NCBI GenBank assembly: GCA_022771805.1
Contig: JALELM010000008.1
Coordinates: 117,267 to 181,266, forward strand
Source: Veillonellaceae bacterium
GTDB lineage: Bacteria > Bacillota > Negativicutes > Veillonellales > Negativicoccaceae
Direction of reading: 5' to 3'
Length of the DNA: 64,000 bases
In this document: in pieces, positions 17,486-25,374 of the stretch
How positions within the stretch are numbered: position 1 is the first letter of the stretch
How the letters are laid out: every line of letters begins with the position of its first letter
The notes under the pieces: generated by a model
Told to the model about the DNA's origin: nothing
Databases searched by the model: none
Seen by the model: the letters and a program-made list of their open reading frames with translations, nothing else
Program-made: the position numbers and the translations under genes

Positions 17486-18823
17486 ATGAAAATCGTAATA
17501 GTCGGCGCGGGAAAAGTCGGGTATACGCTGGCGCAACGCCTGTCCGAAGAAGATTACGACGTCATGCTCATCGAGCAGGACGGCGAGCGGCTCAACCAGG
17601 TACGCAGCTACCTCGAAGTCATGACGATCGAAGGCAGCGGCGCCAATCCGGAACTGCTGGCGGAGTTGGACATGACGGACACCGATATGTTCATCGCCGT
17701 GACGAATCAGGACGAAGTGAACCTGCTGGCCTGCTATGTGGCCAAGCGTCTCGGTGCTACGCAGACGATCGCGCGCGTCCGTGCCAACGAATACATTAAC
17801 GGCAACGAAAATGACGTCATCCGCTCGTTAGGCATGGATCTCATCATCAATCCGGAAATGGTCACCGCCAATGACATTTTGCAGACCATCCGCACGCCGA
17901 ACATCATGGACGTGGCGGATTTTGCCAATGATAAAGTGCGGCTGATCGAAGTCAAAGTGCGGGACGATGATGAATGGTGCGACAAAGAAATTCGCGAGCT
18001 GAAGCTCCCCGATAAAGTGCTCATCGCGGGCATTTTGCGCTACGGGCGGATGGTGATCCCCAGCGGGCATGACCGCATTCAGGTGACGGACAATGTGTTC
18101 TTCCTGGGGGAACGCAGCGCCATTGAGGGCATGGAGCGGGAGAACTCGCGCAGCAAGACGCAAATCCGCAATGTCCTCCTCATCGGCGCGGGGCTCATCG
18201 GGCGAAACCTGGCCGTCCTCTTGGAAAACGAAAACTACCACGTCAAGGTAATCGAAAAAGACTACGAACGCTGCGAGATGCTTTCCGCACTGGCGAACAA
18301 TACGATCGTCATCTGCGGCGACGGCACGGACGTCGATTTGCTCCGGCGCGAGGAAATCGGGGATAATGACGTCATCGTCTGCCTCACCGACGACGACAAG
18401 ATCAACCTCCTGGTCGCCTTGATGGCGCGCCATTTCGGCGTTCAGAAAACCTTTGTCCGCGTCGGCCGACCGGAATACATTAAGCTGATGGAACAGGTCG
18501 GCATCGACCACGTATTCTCGCCGCGCATCCTGATCTCCGATGAGATCATGCGGCAAATCCGCCGCGGCGACCTGCTTTCCGTCAGCAGTTTCGAGGACTC
18601 CAAGGCGGAAGCGTTGGAAATGACCTTGCGCGAGACCAATCCGCTGGTCGGGCGGCCGTTGGCGCAAGTCAATATCCCCGGCGCGGCGCTGATCGGCGCC
18701 ATCGTCCGTGGTGAAGAAATCATCGTGCCGAACGGCAACACCGTACCGCAGGCGGGAGATCGGGCGGTCTTGTTCACGTTGCCGGAAAACAGCGAGGCGG
18801 TTATTGATTTCATGGAAGGCTGA
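17486..18823 (+). CDS. trkA: Trk potassium uptake regulatory NAD-binding protein TrkA
   Basis: TrkA is the cytoplasmic gating subunit of the Trk potassium channel. The 445-residue protein is a tandem duplication: two RCK nucleotide-binding domains (GAGKVGYTLAQRLSEE at 7; GAGLIGRNLAVLLENE near 235), each followed by an RCK-C domain. It starts 2 bases after cvfB and ends 2 bases before trkH, so channel and gate are cotranscribed. Confidence 0.97.
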   Translation: MKIVIVGAGKVGYTLAQRLSEEDYDVMLIEQDGERLNQVRSYLEVMTIEGSGANPELLAELDMTDTDMFIAVTNQDEVNLLACYVAKRLGATQTIARVRANEYINGNENDVIRSLGMDLIINPEMVTANDILQTIRTPNIMDVADFANDKVRLIEVKVRDDDEWCDKEIRELKLPDKVLIAGILRYGRMVIPSGHDRIQVTDNVFFLGERSAIEGMERENSRSKTQIRNVLLIGAGLIGRNLAVLLENENYHVKVIEKDYERCEMLSALANNTIVICGDGTDVDLLRREEIGDNDVIVCLTDDDKINLLVALMARHFGVQKTFVRVGRPEYIKLMEQVGIDHVFSPRILISDEIMRQIRRGDLLSVSSFEDSKAEALEMTLRETNPLVGRPLAQVNIPGAALIGAIVRGEEIIVPNGNTVPQAGDRAVLFTLPENSEAVIDFMEG

Positions 18824-18825
18824 GT

Positions 18826-20319
18826 ATGAATAATAAAATGCGAGTGGTCTTCGGCCTGCTCGGTAAATTAGTCATGGTATTTTCGCTCGGGATGCTCGCG
18901 CCGTTTCTTTACGGCATCTGTATCGGCGAATGGATCTGGCCGTTGCTCGGCAGTGCGTTGCTGACCGTCACCGTCGGGGCGGCGTTGGATCGGGCGGGGA
19001 AAACAAGCTACTCCATTTCCTTGAGCCAGGGCTTCGTCATCGTGTCGTTCACTTGGATACTGGCCTCGTTGCTCGGCGCATTGCCGTATTATTTCTGGGG
19101 ACAGTTGCCATCCTTTGTCGATGCGCTGTTCGAAGCGGTCTCGGGCTTCACCGCGACCGGCGCGACCGTCATGCTCGATGTGGACAGCGTGCCGCGGGCG
19201 TTGCTGCTCTACCGCAGCATGACGCATTGGTTCGGCGGCTTGGGGATCGTCGTCCTCATGCTGGCGTTTTTGCGGAGCCTGGGGCCGGAATCCATGACCG
19301 TGTTTTATGCGGAAGCATCGATCAACGGCTATGACCGCATCCTGCCGCGCATCAAATCTTATGCGATTCGCCTGTGGATCATCTACACGGTATTTTCTGT
19401 CGTTCTCGTCGGTATGCTGTGGCTGGCCGGGATGGATCTGTTCTCCGCGGTGAACTACTCCATGTCGATCATCGCCACGGGCGGTTTTGCGCCTACCGGC
19501 AGCGGTGCATTCGCCTATGCGGAAAATATGCCCGTCCTGCTGGTCATGACCTTGTTCATGATCATCTCCGGCGGCAACTACGGACTCTACTACATCGGTT
19601 GGAAAAAAGGCTGGCGCGCGATTGCCCGGGACAGAGAAATGCAAGTCTACCTGAGCATTATGCTTTGCGGCTTTCTCGCGTTGGCGGCCATTCTGTACAC
19701 GAACGGCACGGAAGACGCCCCGACAAGCATCCTGCACGGCCTGTTCATGATGGTCTCCATTCAGACGGGCTCGGGCTTCGCTCTGGCGGACTATGACCTG
19801 TGGCCCTCCGTCGCGCAATTCATTTTGTACATCGCCATGTTCATCGGCGGGACCTCCGGCTCGACGACCGGCAGCGTGAAAGTGATCCGCTACATCTTCA
19901 TTTTCAAAGCGGTGTGGAGCTACCTGCAGCAACTCGTCCATCCCGGCATGGTCAAAGTCATCAAGTACAACGGCAAAGCCATTTCGAACAAGCAGGTGCA
20001 GGCGGCGCTGATCTTCTTCATTCTCTACATCCTGATCTACTTCCTTTCCGCGATGCTGGCGGTACTCACCGGGATGAGCTGGTGGGAAGCCATGACGGGT
20101 GTCGCCGGTACATTGGGCAATGTCGGCCTGGCGTTCGGCGAGCTCGGTCCGACGGACTCCTTTGCGTTGATTCATCCCGTGGCGAAGCTGGTATTCACCG
20201 CCGATATGCTGCTCGGACGTCTGGAACTCTTCACGCTCCTCGTCATGCTGCATCCGGGCTTTTGGCGGAGCTTTCTGCGCAAGGACAGGAAGAAGGATAC
20301 ACGCGATACATTCCTGTAA
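18826..20319 (+). CDS. trkH: Trk potassium transporter membrane subunit TrkH
   Basis: A 497-residue polytopic membrane protein forming the potassium pore. Four pore-loop regions are seen, with segments such as VSGFTATGATVM, MSIIATGGFAPTGSG, IQTGSGFAL and GTLGNVGLAFGELG. FIGGTSGSTTGSVKVIRY in the third repeat is a strong TrkH signature. It closes the obg-to-trkH run of genes. A 10-bp hairpin without T-run follows at 20327. Confidence 0.97.
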   Translation: MNNKMRVVFGLLGKLVMVFSLGMLAPFLYGICIGEWIWPLLGSALLTVTVGAALDRAGKTSYSISLSQGFVIVSFTWILASLLGALPYYFWGQLPSFVDALFEAVSGFTATGATVMLDVDSVPRALLLYRSMTHWFGGLGIVVLMLAFLRSLGPESMTVFYAEASINGYDRILPRIKSYAIRLWIIYTVFSVVLVGMLWLAGMDLFSAVNYSMSIIATGGFAPTGSGAFAYAENMPVLLVMTLFMIISGGNYGLYYIGWKKGWRAIARDREMQVYLSIMLCGFLALAAILYTNGTEDAPTSILHGLFMMVSIQTGSGFALADYDLWPSVAQFILYIAMFIGGTSGSTTGSVKVIRYIFIFKAVWSYLQQLVHPGMVKVIKYNGKAISNKQVQAALIFFILYILIYFLSAMLAVLTGMSWWEAMTGVAGTLGNVGLAFGELGPTDSFALIHPVAKLVFTADMLLGRLELFTLLVMLHPGFWRSFLRKDRKKDTRDTFL

Positions 20320-20326
20320 ATAGGGC

Positions 20327-20357
20327 AAGTCGGCCGTGAAAACCCCTCGGTCGACTT
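20327..20357 (+). other. Hairpin after trkH, overlapping the tRNA promoter
   Basis: AAGTCGGCCG (20327-20336) pairs with CGGTCGACTT (20348-20357), with one G-T pair and an 11-base loop. No T-run follows, so a simple intrinsic terminator is not supported. The right arm shares its last two bases with the -35 box of the tRNA promoter. Confidence 0.5.
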
Positions 20358-20384
20358 GACAGAAACGCAAAAAAACTATATACT
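20356..20384 (+). promoter_or_regulatory. Promoter of the tRNA array
   Basis: TTGACA at 20356-20361 and TATACT at 20379-20384 are 17 bases apart: a near-consensus sigma-A promoter ending 15 bases before tRNA-Asp. Confidence 0.85.
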
Positions 20385-20399
20385 TGCATAGTGATTTGC

Positions 20400-20475
20400 G
20401 GCCCGGTAGTGTAGCGGTTAACATGCCGCCCTGTCACGGCGGAGATCGTCGGTTCAAATCCGATCCGGGTCGCCA
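20400..20475 (+). tRNA. tRNA-Asp (GTC)
   Basis: 76 bases with encoded CCA. The acceptor arm GGCCCGG pairs with CCGGGTC, and the anticodon arm CCGCC/GGCGG presents GTC. First gene of a five-tRNA array transcribed from the promoter just upstream. Confidence 0.97.
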
Positions 20476-20489
20476 TTTTTATTGCCTGT

Positions 20490-20565
<76 letters not shown>

Positions 20566-20567
20566 TT

Positions 20568-20642
20568 GCGGGAATAGCTCAGTGGTAGAGCATCGCCTTG
20601 CCAAGGCGAGGGTCGCGAGTTCGAATCTCGTTTCCCGCTCCA
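20568..20642 (+). tRNA. tRNA-Gly (GCC)
   Basis: 75 bases with encoded CCA. The acceptor GCGGGAA pairs with TTCCCGC; the anticodon stem TCGCC/GGCGA encloses TTGCCAA, giving anticodon GCC. Confidence 0.97.
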
Positions 20643-20646
20643 CGGT

Positions 20647-20721
20647 GGCGGCATAGCCAAGCGGTAAGGCAGGGGTCTGCAAAACCCTTATTCCCCAGTT
20701 CGATTCTGGGTGCCGCCTCCA
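20647..20721 (+). tRNA. tRNA-Cys (GCA)
   Basis: 75 bases with encoded CCA. The acceptor GGCGGCA pairs with TGCCGCC; the anticodon loop CTGCAAA presents GCA. Confidence 0.97.
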
Positions 20722-20745
20722 CTATTTTTCTCAATCGACCGACCG

Positions 20746-20834
20746 GCCGGGGTGGCGGAACAGGCAGACGCAACGGACTTAAAATCCGTCGGATCGAAAG
20801 ATCCGTACCGGTTCGATTCCGGTCCTCGGCACCA
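20746..20834 (+). tRNA. tRNA-Leu (TAA)
   Basis: 89 bases with encoded CCA and the long variable arm of class II tRNAs (CGGATCGAAAGATCCG region). The acceptor GCCGGGG pairs with CCTCGGC; the anticodon loop CTTAAAA presents TAA. Last tRNA of the array. Confidence 0.97.
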
Positions 20835-20845
20835 ACTTGCCTCGT

Positions 20846-20870
20846 ACACATCGTAGGATGTGTTTTTTTA
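20846..20870 (+). terminator. Terminator of the tRNA array
   Basis: The 7-bp stem ACACATC (20846-20852) with GATGTGT (20857-20863) has a 4-base loop and is followed by a T-run. It lies 11 bases after tRNA-Leu. Confidence 0.88.
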
Positions 20871-20981
20871 TTGCCCGAATGGTTGCGGTGATATGCAACG
20901 GCAGCACCGCACGAATTCGGTTCGGCGTTTGAACGGGGAACGGATTAAAGCCGTATTGCAAAGATCAATAGAGAGTGGTAT

Positions 20982-21035
20982 TATAATTGTTAATTAAGAT
21001 CAGTCTAGATTACTAATGTTAGTCTAGATTATTAA
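20982..21035 (+). promoter_or_regulatory. Possible promoter and duplicated 15-bp box before the autotransporter gene
   Basis: TATAAT at 20982-20987 is a good -10 box, though no clear -35 is seen at normal spacing. Two copies of AGTCTAGATTAYTAA follow at 21002-21016 and 21021-21035 (14 of 15 bases alike, 19-base period), between the predicted start of transcription and the ribosome-binding site. The box could bind a regulator. This leader is clearly AT-rich compared with the flanking core genes. Confidence 0.5.
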
Positions 21036-21052
21036 CAGAGAGGTGATTAAAC

Positions 21053-24000
21053 GTGAAGAAGCGGAATACAATCTACTTGAAGGCAGCTATATTTTCAGCC
21101 CTTATCGGCACGGGAGCGATGACGATTTTTGCAGCCGACGGGATTACAACTCAAGAGCAGGCGAATACGTACATGAACACGCCATTGCAAACAGAAGATG
21201 TAACGTATACGGATTCGATAGTCACCGGTAGTGCATTCAGACAAATTGATGCGGCGGAAGCGATCGTAATCAAGGGGAGCGAAGATCCTTTTCACAGCTT
21301 GACTGTAACCGGCGAACTATTACCAGAGAAGAAGTATAGTTCAGCACATAATCTGTCATCTTCTTCCGAATCAATCATCCTGCAAAACCTGGATGTGTTT
21401 AACCTTCAACTTTCAGGGGTAAGAAAGAATGGGAGTATGGTATCGTCTAACATTTCAGTAAATACAGGCGGCGAGATTACTATTGACAGCTCGGTAAAGC
21501 AGTTGAATTTGAAAAACGATATTGTGATCCAAGAGGGAAGTACATCCGCTATACGCTCTCAACGTGGCGGTATCGTAAAAGTATATAGTCCGAATGTTAC
21601 CTTGATCACAAGAGGTAAAGGGGACGCTGTTCAGGCCAACGCTGCCGGGAACGGAGTCAATTCGATTATTTATCTTGGGGATGAGAACCACATACTGGAT
21701 ACCGTGTCGCTCTCCAATACGGATACCGCCCATTCGGATCGCTTCGGCTTAACCGCGGTTGCGGGGGGAGCCCGTGTCTATGTGTACGCAAAGAATCTAT
21801 CCATATCGCAAATGACCATGGCTATTCGTACCAATGGAGTTGACGACGATCCGACGAAGGAAGCATTGGTGCAGGTCGGCAGCGAAGATCATTTTGCAGA
21901 TAATGTAACCATGGACAGTACCGTCGCGGCTCTTTATAACGGGAAAGTAAAAATCTATGGGAAGCATATCGACATAGCTGTGTCGGAAAGAGGGATTGTC
22001 AGCATGAACGGCGGACAAATTACATTAAGTGCGGGCACCGGAGAGACGGAAGGCTTGTCACTCAAGGGCTCGGGAACGGATGCAAACTCTTTCGGCATGG
22101 TGGCCTGGTCAAAAGAGAACTCCGTTATTGATGTCATCAGCGGCAATGTCTATATCGATAAATTCAAAAATGCGGTGTGGGCGGGGAACGCCGGTACTAA
22201 TACCTATGGTACCGTGAATTTAGGGAGCGCCGATGCGCCGCTTCCGGAGGTGCAGATCAGCAATGCCTCTAAGGGATTGTTTAGCAGTACCAAGGGGACG
22301 ATTCGTGTCCATGCGGAAAATCTGACAATCGCGGATGAGGTAGGCACGCCGGTTACCGCATTTCAAGGTACCGTTGCCGTACATACAAGCGGTATGGCAA
22401 CACTTAAAGGTACCAATCGGTATTCGCTCAGTAACAGTAACGGAACGATTGCGATTAACTCCGCGTCGATGGACGGCTCTACCCGGCTGACGGGCGGGGT
22501 GTATACGAAAGGTGACCAAGCGACCACCGATTTGGGATTCCATACGGCGCAGTCCCTCTTCTACGGTGACGTATTTGATGTGCACGAAGGAAAAACGACT
22601 GTCAGCGTGTCTAACGGGGGAGTTTGGAATCTGGATGATACGTTGGATAAAGAGTATAACAGACTGGTAACGAGGCTGAACTTGGCGACCGGCGGCACGG
22701 TCAACTTGAGTGTGAACGGGCACGAATCGGTTCTTGCGAACGGATATGCAACTATGCAGGTGATCGACTTTGCAGGCGAGGGAGGAACCTTGGTGTTCCG
22801 TACCGACCTACAAGGCAGTACCGATGCGAAACAGGTCACCGGCCACGGCGACTTGTTGCATATCATGGGAACCAGCGCAGGCTCGCATGATATCCTGATC
22901 AACGATCACAGCAAAGTCAGCAATCTCACGGCCTATGGGGGATATGTGCTGCTGGTGCGGGATGAAAGCGCCGCTCCGGGAGCCGTATTCACAGGAAATG
23001 TAGAATTGCAAAACGGCGGTCTGTTTGCCCGTAAAGTGGAAGTGACGAATGAGGATCCGGACGCCGCTCTCGGTTATACGGATGTGCCGGAGGGCGGCAA
23101 GAACTGGTATGTGCGGATGACGGACGAGTCCTACGAGCCGGAATTGACGGCAAACGCGGAAGACAATACCGCGTTTGCCTTAGCGCGTTACGGTGCGCTG
23201 TGGCTGGAAGAGGACACGTTGCGTAAACGGCTGGGAGATTTGCGGGGAAATAAACAGGACGACGGCATCTGGGCTCAAATCAAGCGCGGTGAATACCGTA
23301 TGGACGGACTTGACGGTACAGCGGATTACACGATGTACCTACTCGGCTACGACAAGGAGCTTCGCCGTACAGAAGGCAAACGGCGATTTGCGGGAGTCGC
23401 GTACCATCACACGGATGTCGATCTGAACCACCGCAACTTTGACCGAGGCTCCGGCATGGATGCCGATATCGGCACCGTATACTACACGAATCTGTATGAC
23501 AAAGGACACTACCTAGATCTAGTCGGCAAATGGGGACGGATGAAAGGCAGCATGAACACCTCCGGCGAATTTCCGGAAGAAGCTCGGTGGCGGAGCAACT
23601 TTTTCTCCCTGAGCGCCGAATACGGACGGAAAATCACCTGCGACGACGGCCGGTATTGGGAACCCCAGGCACAGCTGACATATGGCCGTCTGAGCACCGC
23701 GAATTACATCACTACACAGGGAACTCGCGCGCGGCTGAATGCGCTGAACAGTCTGATTTTCCGAGCGGGATTTACGCTCGGAAAACGCTTCGGAGAACAC
23801 GAAGAAAATGATTTGTACGCAAGCCTGTTCTGGCATCACGAATTCAGGGGTAATGTGACCGCTCACTTCGAGGACAAAAATGAGCAGGAACTGGATGTTT
23901 CCCGTGATTTCGGCGGCTCTTGGTTTACGGCAGGAATCGGCGGACAGAGACACTTGGGAGATGATGTATACATATACGGTGATCTCGAAAGAAGCTTCGG

Positions 24001-24055
24001 CGGTGCCGTCACGAAGAAGTGGGAATGGCATGCGGGCATTCGCTATGCATTTTGA
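21053..24055 (+). CDS. Autotransporter with outer-membrane beta-barrel (type V secretion)
   Basis: A 1000-residue protein: signal peptide (about 1-28, KAAIFSALIGTGAMTIFAADG), a long repetitive beta-helix passenger (about 30-700, many short Gly/Asn/Thr-rich strands), an alpha-helical linker (about 711-735, RYGALWLEEDTLRKRLGD) and a 12-strand-type barrel to the last residue, which is Phe (HAGIRYAF). Such proteins thread their passenger through their own barrel and need an outer membrane. GTG 21053 follows GAGAGGTGAT. Adhesion or surface interaction is the usual role, but the ligand is unknown. Base composition is lower in GC than the core genes, which suggests transfer or relaxed selection. Confidence 0.9.
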   Translation: MKKRNTIYLKAAIFSALIGTGAMTIFAADGITTQEQANTYMNTPLQTEDVTYTDSIVTGSAFRQIDAAEAIVIKGSEDPFHSLTVTGELLPEKKYSSAHNLSSSSESIILQNLDVFNLQLSGVRKNGSMVSSNISVNTGGEITIDSSVKQLNLKNDIVIQEGSTSAIRSQRGGIVKVYSPNVTLITRGKGDAVQANAAGNGVNSIIYLGDENHILDTVSLSNTDTAHSDRFGLTAVAGGARVYVYAKNLSISQMTMAIRTNGVDDDPTKEALVQVGSEDHFADNVTMDSTVAALYNGKVKIYGKHIDIAVSERGIVSMNGGQITLSAGTGETEGLSLKGSGTDANSFGMVAWSKENSVIDVISGNVYIDKFKNAVWAGNAGTNTYGTVNLGSADAPLPEVQISNASKGLFSSTKGTIRVHAENLTIADEVGTPVTAFQGTVAVHTSGMATLKGTNRYSLSNSNGTIAINSASMDGSTRLTGGVYTKGDQATTDLGFHTAQSLFYGDVFDVHEGKTTVSVSNGGVWNLDDTLDKEYNRLVTRLNLATGGTVNLSVNGHESVLANGYATMQVIDFAGEGGTLVFRTDLQGSTDAKQVTGHGDLLHIMGTSAGSHDILINDHSKVSNLTAYGGYVLLVRDESAAPGAVFTGNVELQNGGLFARKVEVTNEDPDAALGYTDVPEGGKNWYVRMTDESYEPELTANAEDNTAFALARYGALWLEEDTLRKRLGDLRGNKQDDGIWAQIKRGEYRMDGLDGTADYTMYLLGYDKELRRTEGKRRFAGVAYHHTDVDLNHRNFDRGSGMDADIGTVYYTNLYDKGHYLDLVGKWGRMKGSMNTSGEFPEEARWRSNFFSLSAEYGRKITCDDGRYWEPQAQLTYGRLSTANYITTQGTRARLNALNSLIFRAGFTLGKRFGEHEENDLYASLFWHHEFRGNVTAHFEDKNEQELDVSRDFGGSWFTAGIGGQRHLGDDVYIYGDLERSFGGAVTKKWEWHAGIRYAF

Positions 24056-24110
24056 TACGGTAAGAAAAGTCTAAGCTTCGGCTCTCGCTATCGAATGAAA
24101 GAACGGTGTA

Positions 24111-24152
24111 TGTTATACTGACTACAGGACATGTAAATGACCTGTAGTCAGT
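24111..24152 (+). promoter_or_regulatory. Extended -10 promoter overlapping a 12-bp inverted repeat
   Basis: TGTTATACT (24111-24119) is an extended -10 element. A perfect inverted repeat, ACTGACTACAGG (24117-24128) and CCTGTAGTCAGT (24141-24152), begins inside it with a 12-base loop. No T-run follows, so an operator or a leader hairpin is likelier than a terminator. It controls the next gene at 24191. Confidence 0.55.
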
Positions 24153-24190
24153 TTACGTAACGAGAGTATTACAGAGAAAAGGTGATGGAT

Positions 24191-25102
24191 ATGAAGAAAC
24201 GCACTGCTTTGTCATTCGTACTGGGACTTTCCCTGCTGTCGTTCCCCGCGCTGGCGATGGACGCAACCACGCTCCTGGCGCAGCCGGACAGATACCGTGT
24301 CGTGGAAACGAACGGAAACCGGATTTCTTTTGTGGATACGGAAACGCTCACGATCATGGAAACGCGAGACTACCCCAGCAGCATCGGGAATATCCACGGC
24401 ACGCTGTATGTCATGGAAACGGCGAAAAAACCGTCCGCCATGGAATACCAGCGAAACCAGCTGGCAACGGGCATCGATGAATACACGATCCACCTGTTCG
24501 GCGACAAGCGAGAAGGGAAGCACGAAATGGTCAGCGCCGAACCGGTGCAGTCCTACAATGCGGCAGGGGATATAACGGGGAAACCCGCTACATTTTCAAC
24601 GAAATCCCTCCGCCAGCTGTTTATCAACATGATGTTGGCGGACTCCGGCCGCAGCCTGTACGCCGGGAAAGATTGCGCGCAGCCGATGATAACGGGGCCG
24701 CACTTTCAGTCCGACTCGTCAAGCTCGGTCATTACCTGGAACGATGAAAAGTATACCTCGGCGATTCGCCGCACCACCCGCATGGAAACCGGAATGATCG
24801 CTCCGGAAGTCACAGCGGAAGCCTATGTGTATGACAAGCAGGCGATGCGCAACGTGACACTGGACGAACTGACGGATATCGTCGATGTGGAAAAACTGGA
24901 GCAGGCGATTCGTGACGGTCGCGCCGTACTGCGCGATACCCGCCGGCAGGAAATCGACCTTGCGTATGCGTTCACGCCGTCTGCCATGCCGAAGCAATTC
25001 TACCTGGATCGGTCGAACAATGCCCTCGTGCTGGTGTTTCAGCCCGGCGAAATCGCGCCGTATCCCGAAGGACTCATCTACGCGGTGATCTCCCTGAACT
25101 AA
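24191..25102 (+). CDS. Secreted protein with C-terminal DUF3298/RsiV-like segment
   Basis: A 303-residue protein with a clear signal peptide (1-22, SFVLGLSLLSFPALA). The C-terminal part (about 245-303) resembles the DUF3298 domain of RsiV-like proteins, ending FQPGEIAPYPEGLIYAVISL. RsiV itself is a membrane-bound anti-sigma factor that senses lysozyme; here there is no membrane anchor or sigma-binding part, so only the extracytoplasmic fold is suggested. ATG 24191 is preferred over upstream GTG 24182 because the ribosome-binding site AAAGGTGAT overlaps the latter. It stands alone between its own promoter and a terminator. The family link is by pattern only. Confidence 0.55.
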   Translation: MKKRTALSFVLGLSLLSFPALAMDATTLLAQPDRYRVVETNGNRISFVDTETLTIMETRDYPSSIGNIHGTLYVMETAKKPSAMEYQRNQLATGIDEYTIHLFGDKREGKHEMVSAEPVQSYNAAGDITGKPATFSTKSLRQLFINMMLADSGRSLYAGKDCAQPMITGPHFQSDSSSSVITWNDEKYTSAIRRTTRMETGMIAPEVTAEAYVYDKQAMRNVTLDELTDIVDVEKLEQAIRDGRAVLRDTRRQEIDLAYAFTPSAMPKQFYLDRSNNALVLVFQPGEIAPYPEGLIYAVISLN

Positions 25103-25136
25103 GCGAAACAAAAGAACGGGACTGCACCCGTGCACC

Positions 25137-25178
25137 GCCCCCGCAAGTTGGACACCGATCCGCTTGGCGGGGGTTTTT
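25137..25178 (+). terminator. Terminator after the DUF3298-like gene
   Basis: GCCCCCGCAAG (25137-25147) pairs with CTTGGCGGGGG (25163-25173), with one bulged base, followed by TTTTT. It sits about 35 bases after the stop codon. Confidence 0.75.
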
Positions 25179-25219
25179 CGTTCGGAAAACACGACGGGCG
25201 GACGGCGGCAACGGTTTGC

Positions 25220-25335
25220 GAGCGGGAGAGGGAAATAGACGCGCAATGGGCAAAAATAGTCGCATTGTTGCGAAAAATTCTGCCCGCAAGTGCCGACAAC
25301 CCATTCAAATCGGGCGCAAACTGTACTATAATATA
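25220..25335 (+). promoter_or_regulatory. Duplicated promoter module, copy A (before hsdR)
   Basis: TTCAAA at 25304-25309 and TATAAT at 25327-25332, spaced 17 bases, form a good promoter. The whole stretch closely matches 32278-32390 before the GIY-YIG gene, including 17 identical bases at 25249-25265, ACCCATTCAAA and CGGGCGCAAACT. GCCCG (25282-25286) and CGGGC (25311-25315) form an inverted repeat around the -35 box, which could be an operator. Confidence 0.75.
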
Positions 25336-25374
25336 ATCAGATTATTATACGGGAAACAGGCTCGGAGGGCAGCA

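Noticed and set aside
18868..20424. 518-codon minus-strand frame opposite trkH
   Set aside because: Low-complexity His/Arg/Gln/Asp-rich product, typical of the antisense of a GC-rich membrane protein gene.
20879..20934. Short open frame starting ATGGTTGCGGTG after the tRNA terminator
   Set aside because: About 17 codons, no ribosome-binding site, no features.
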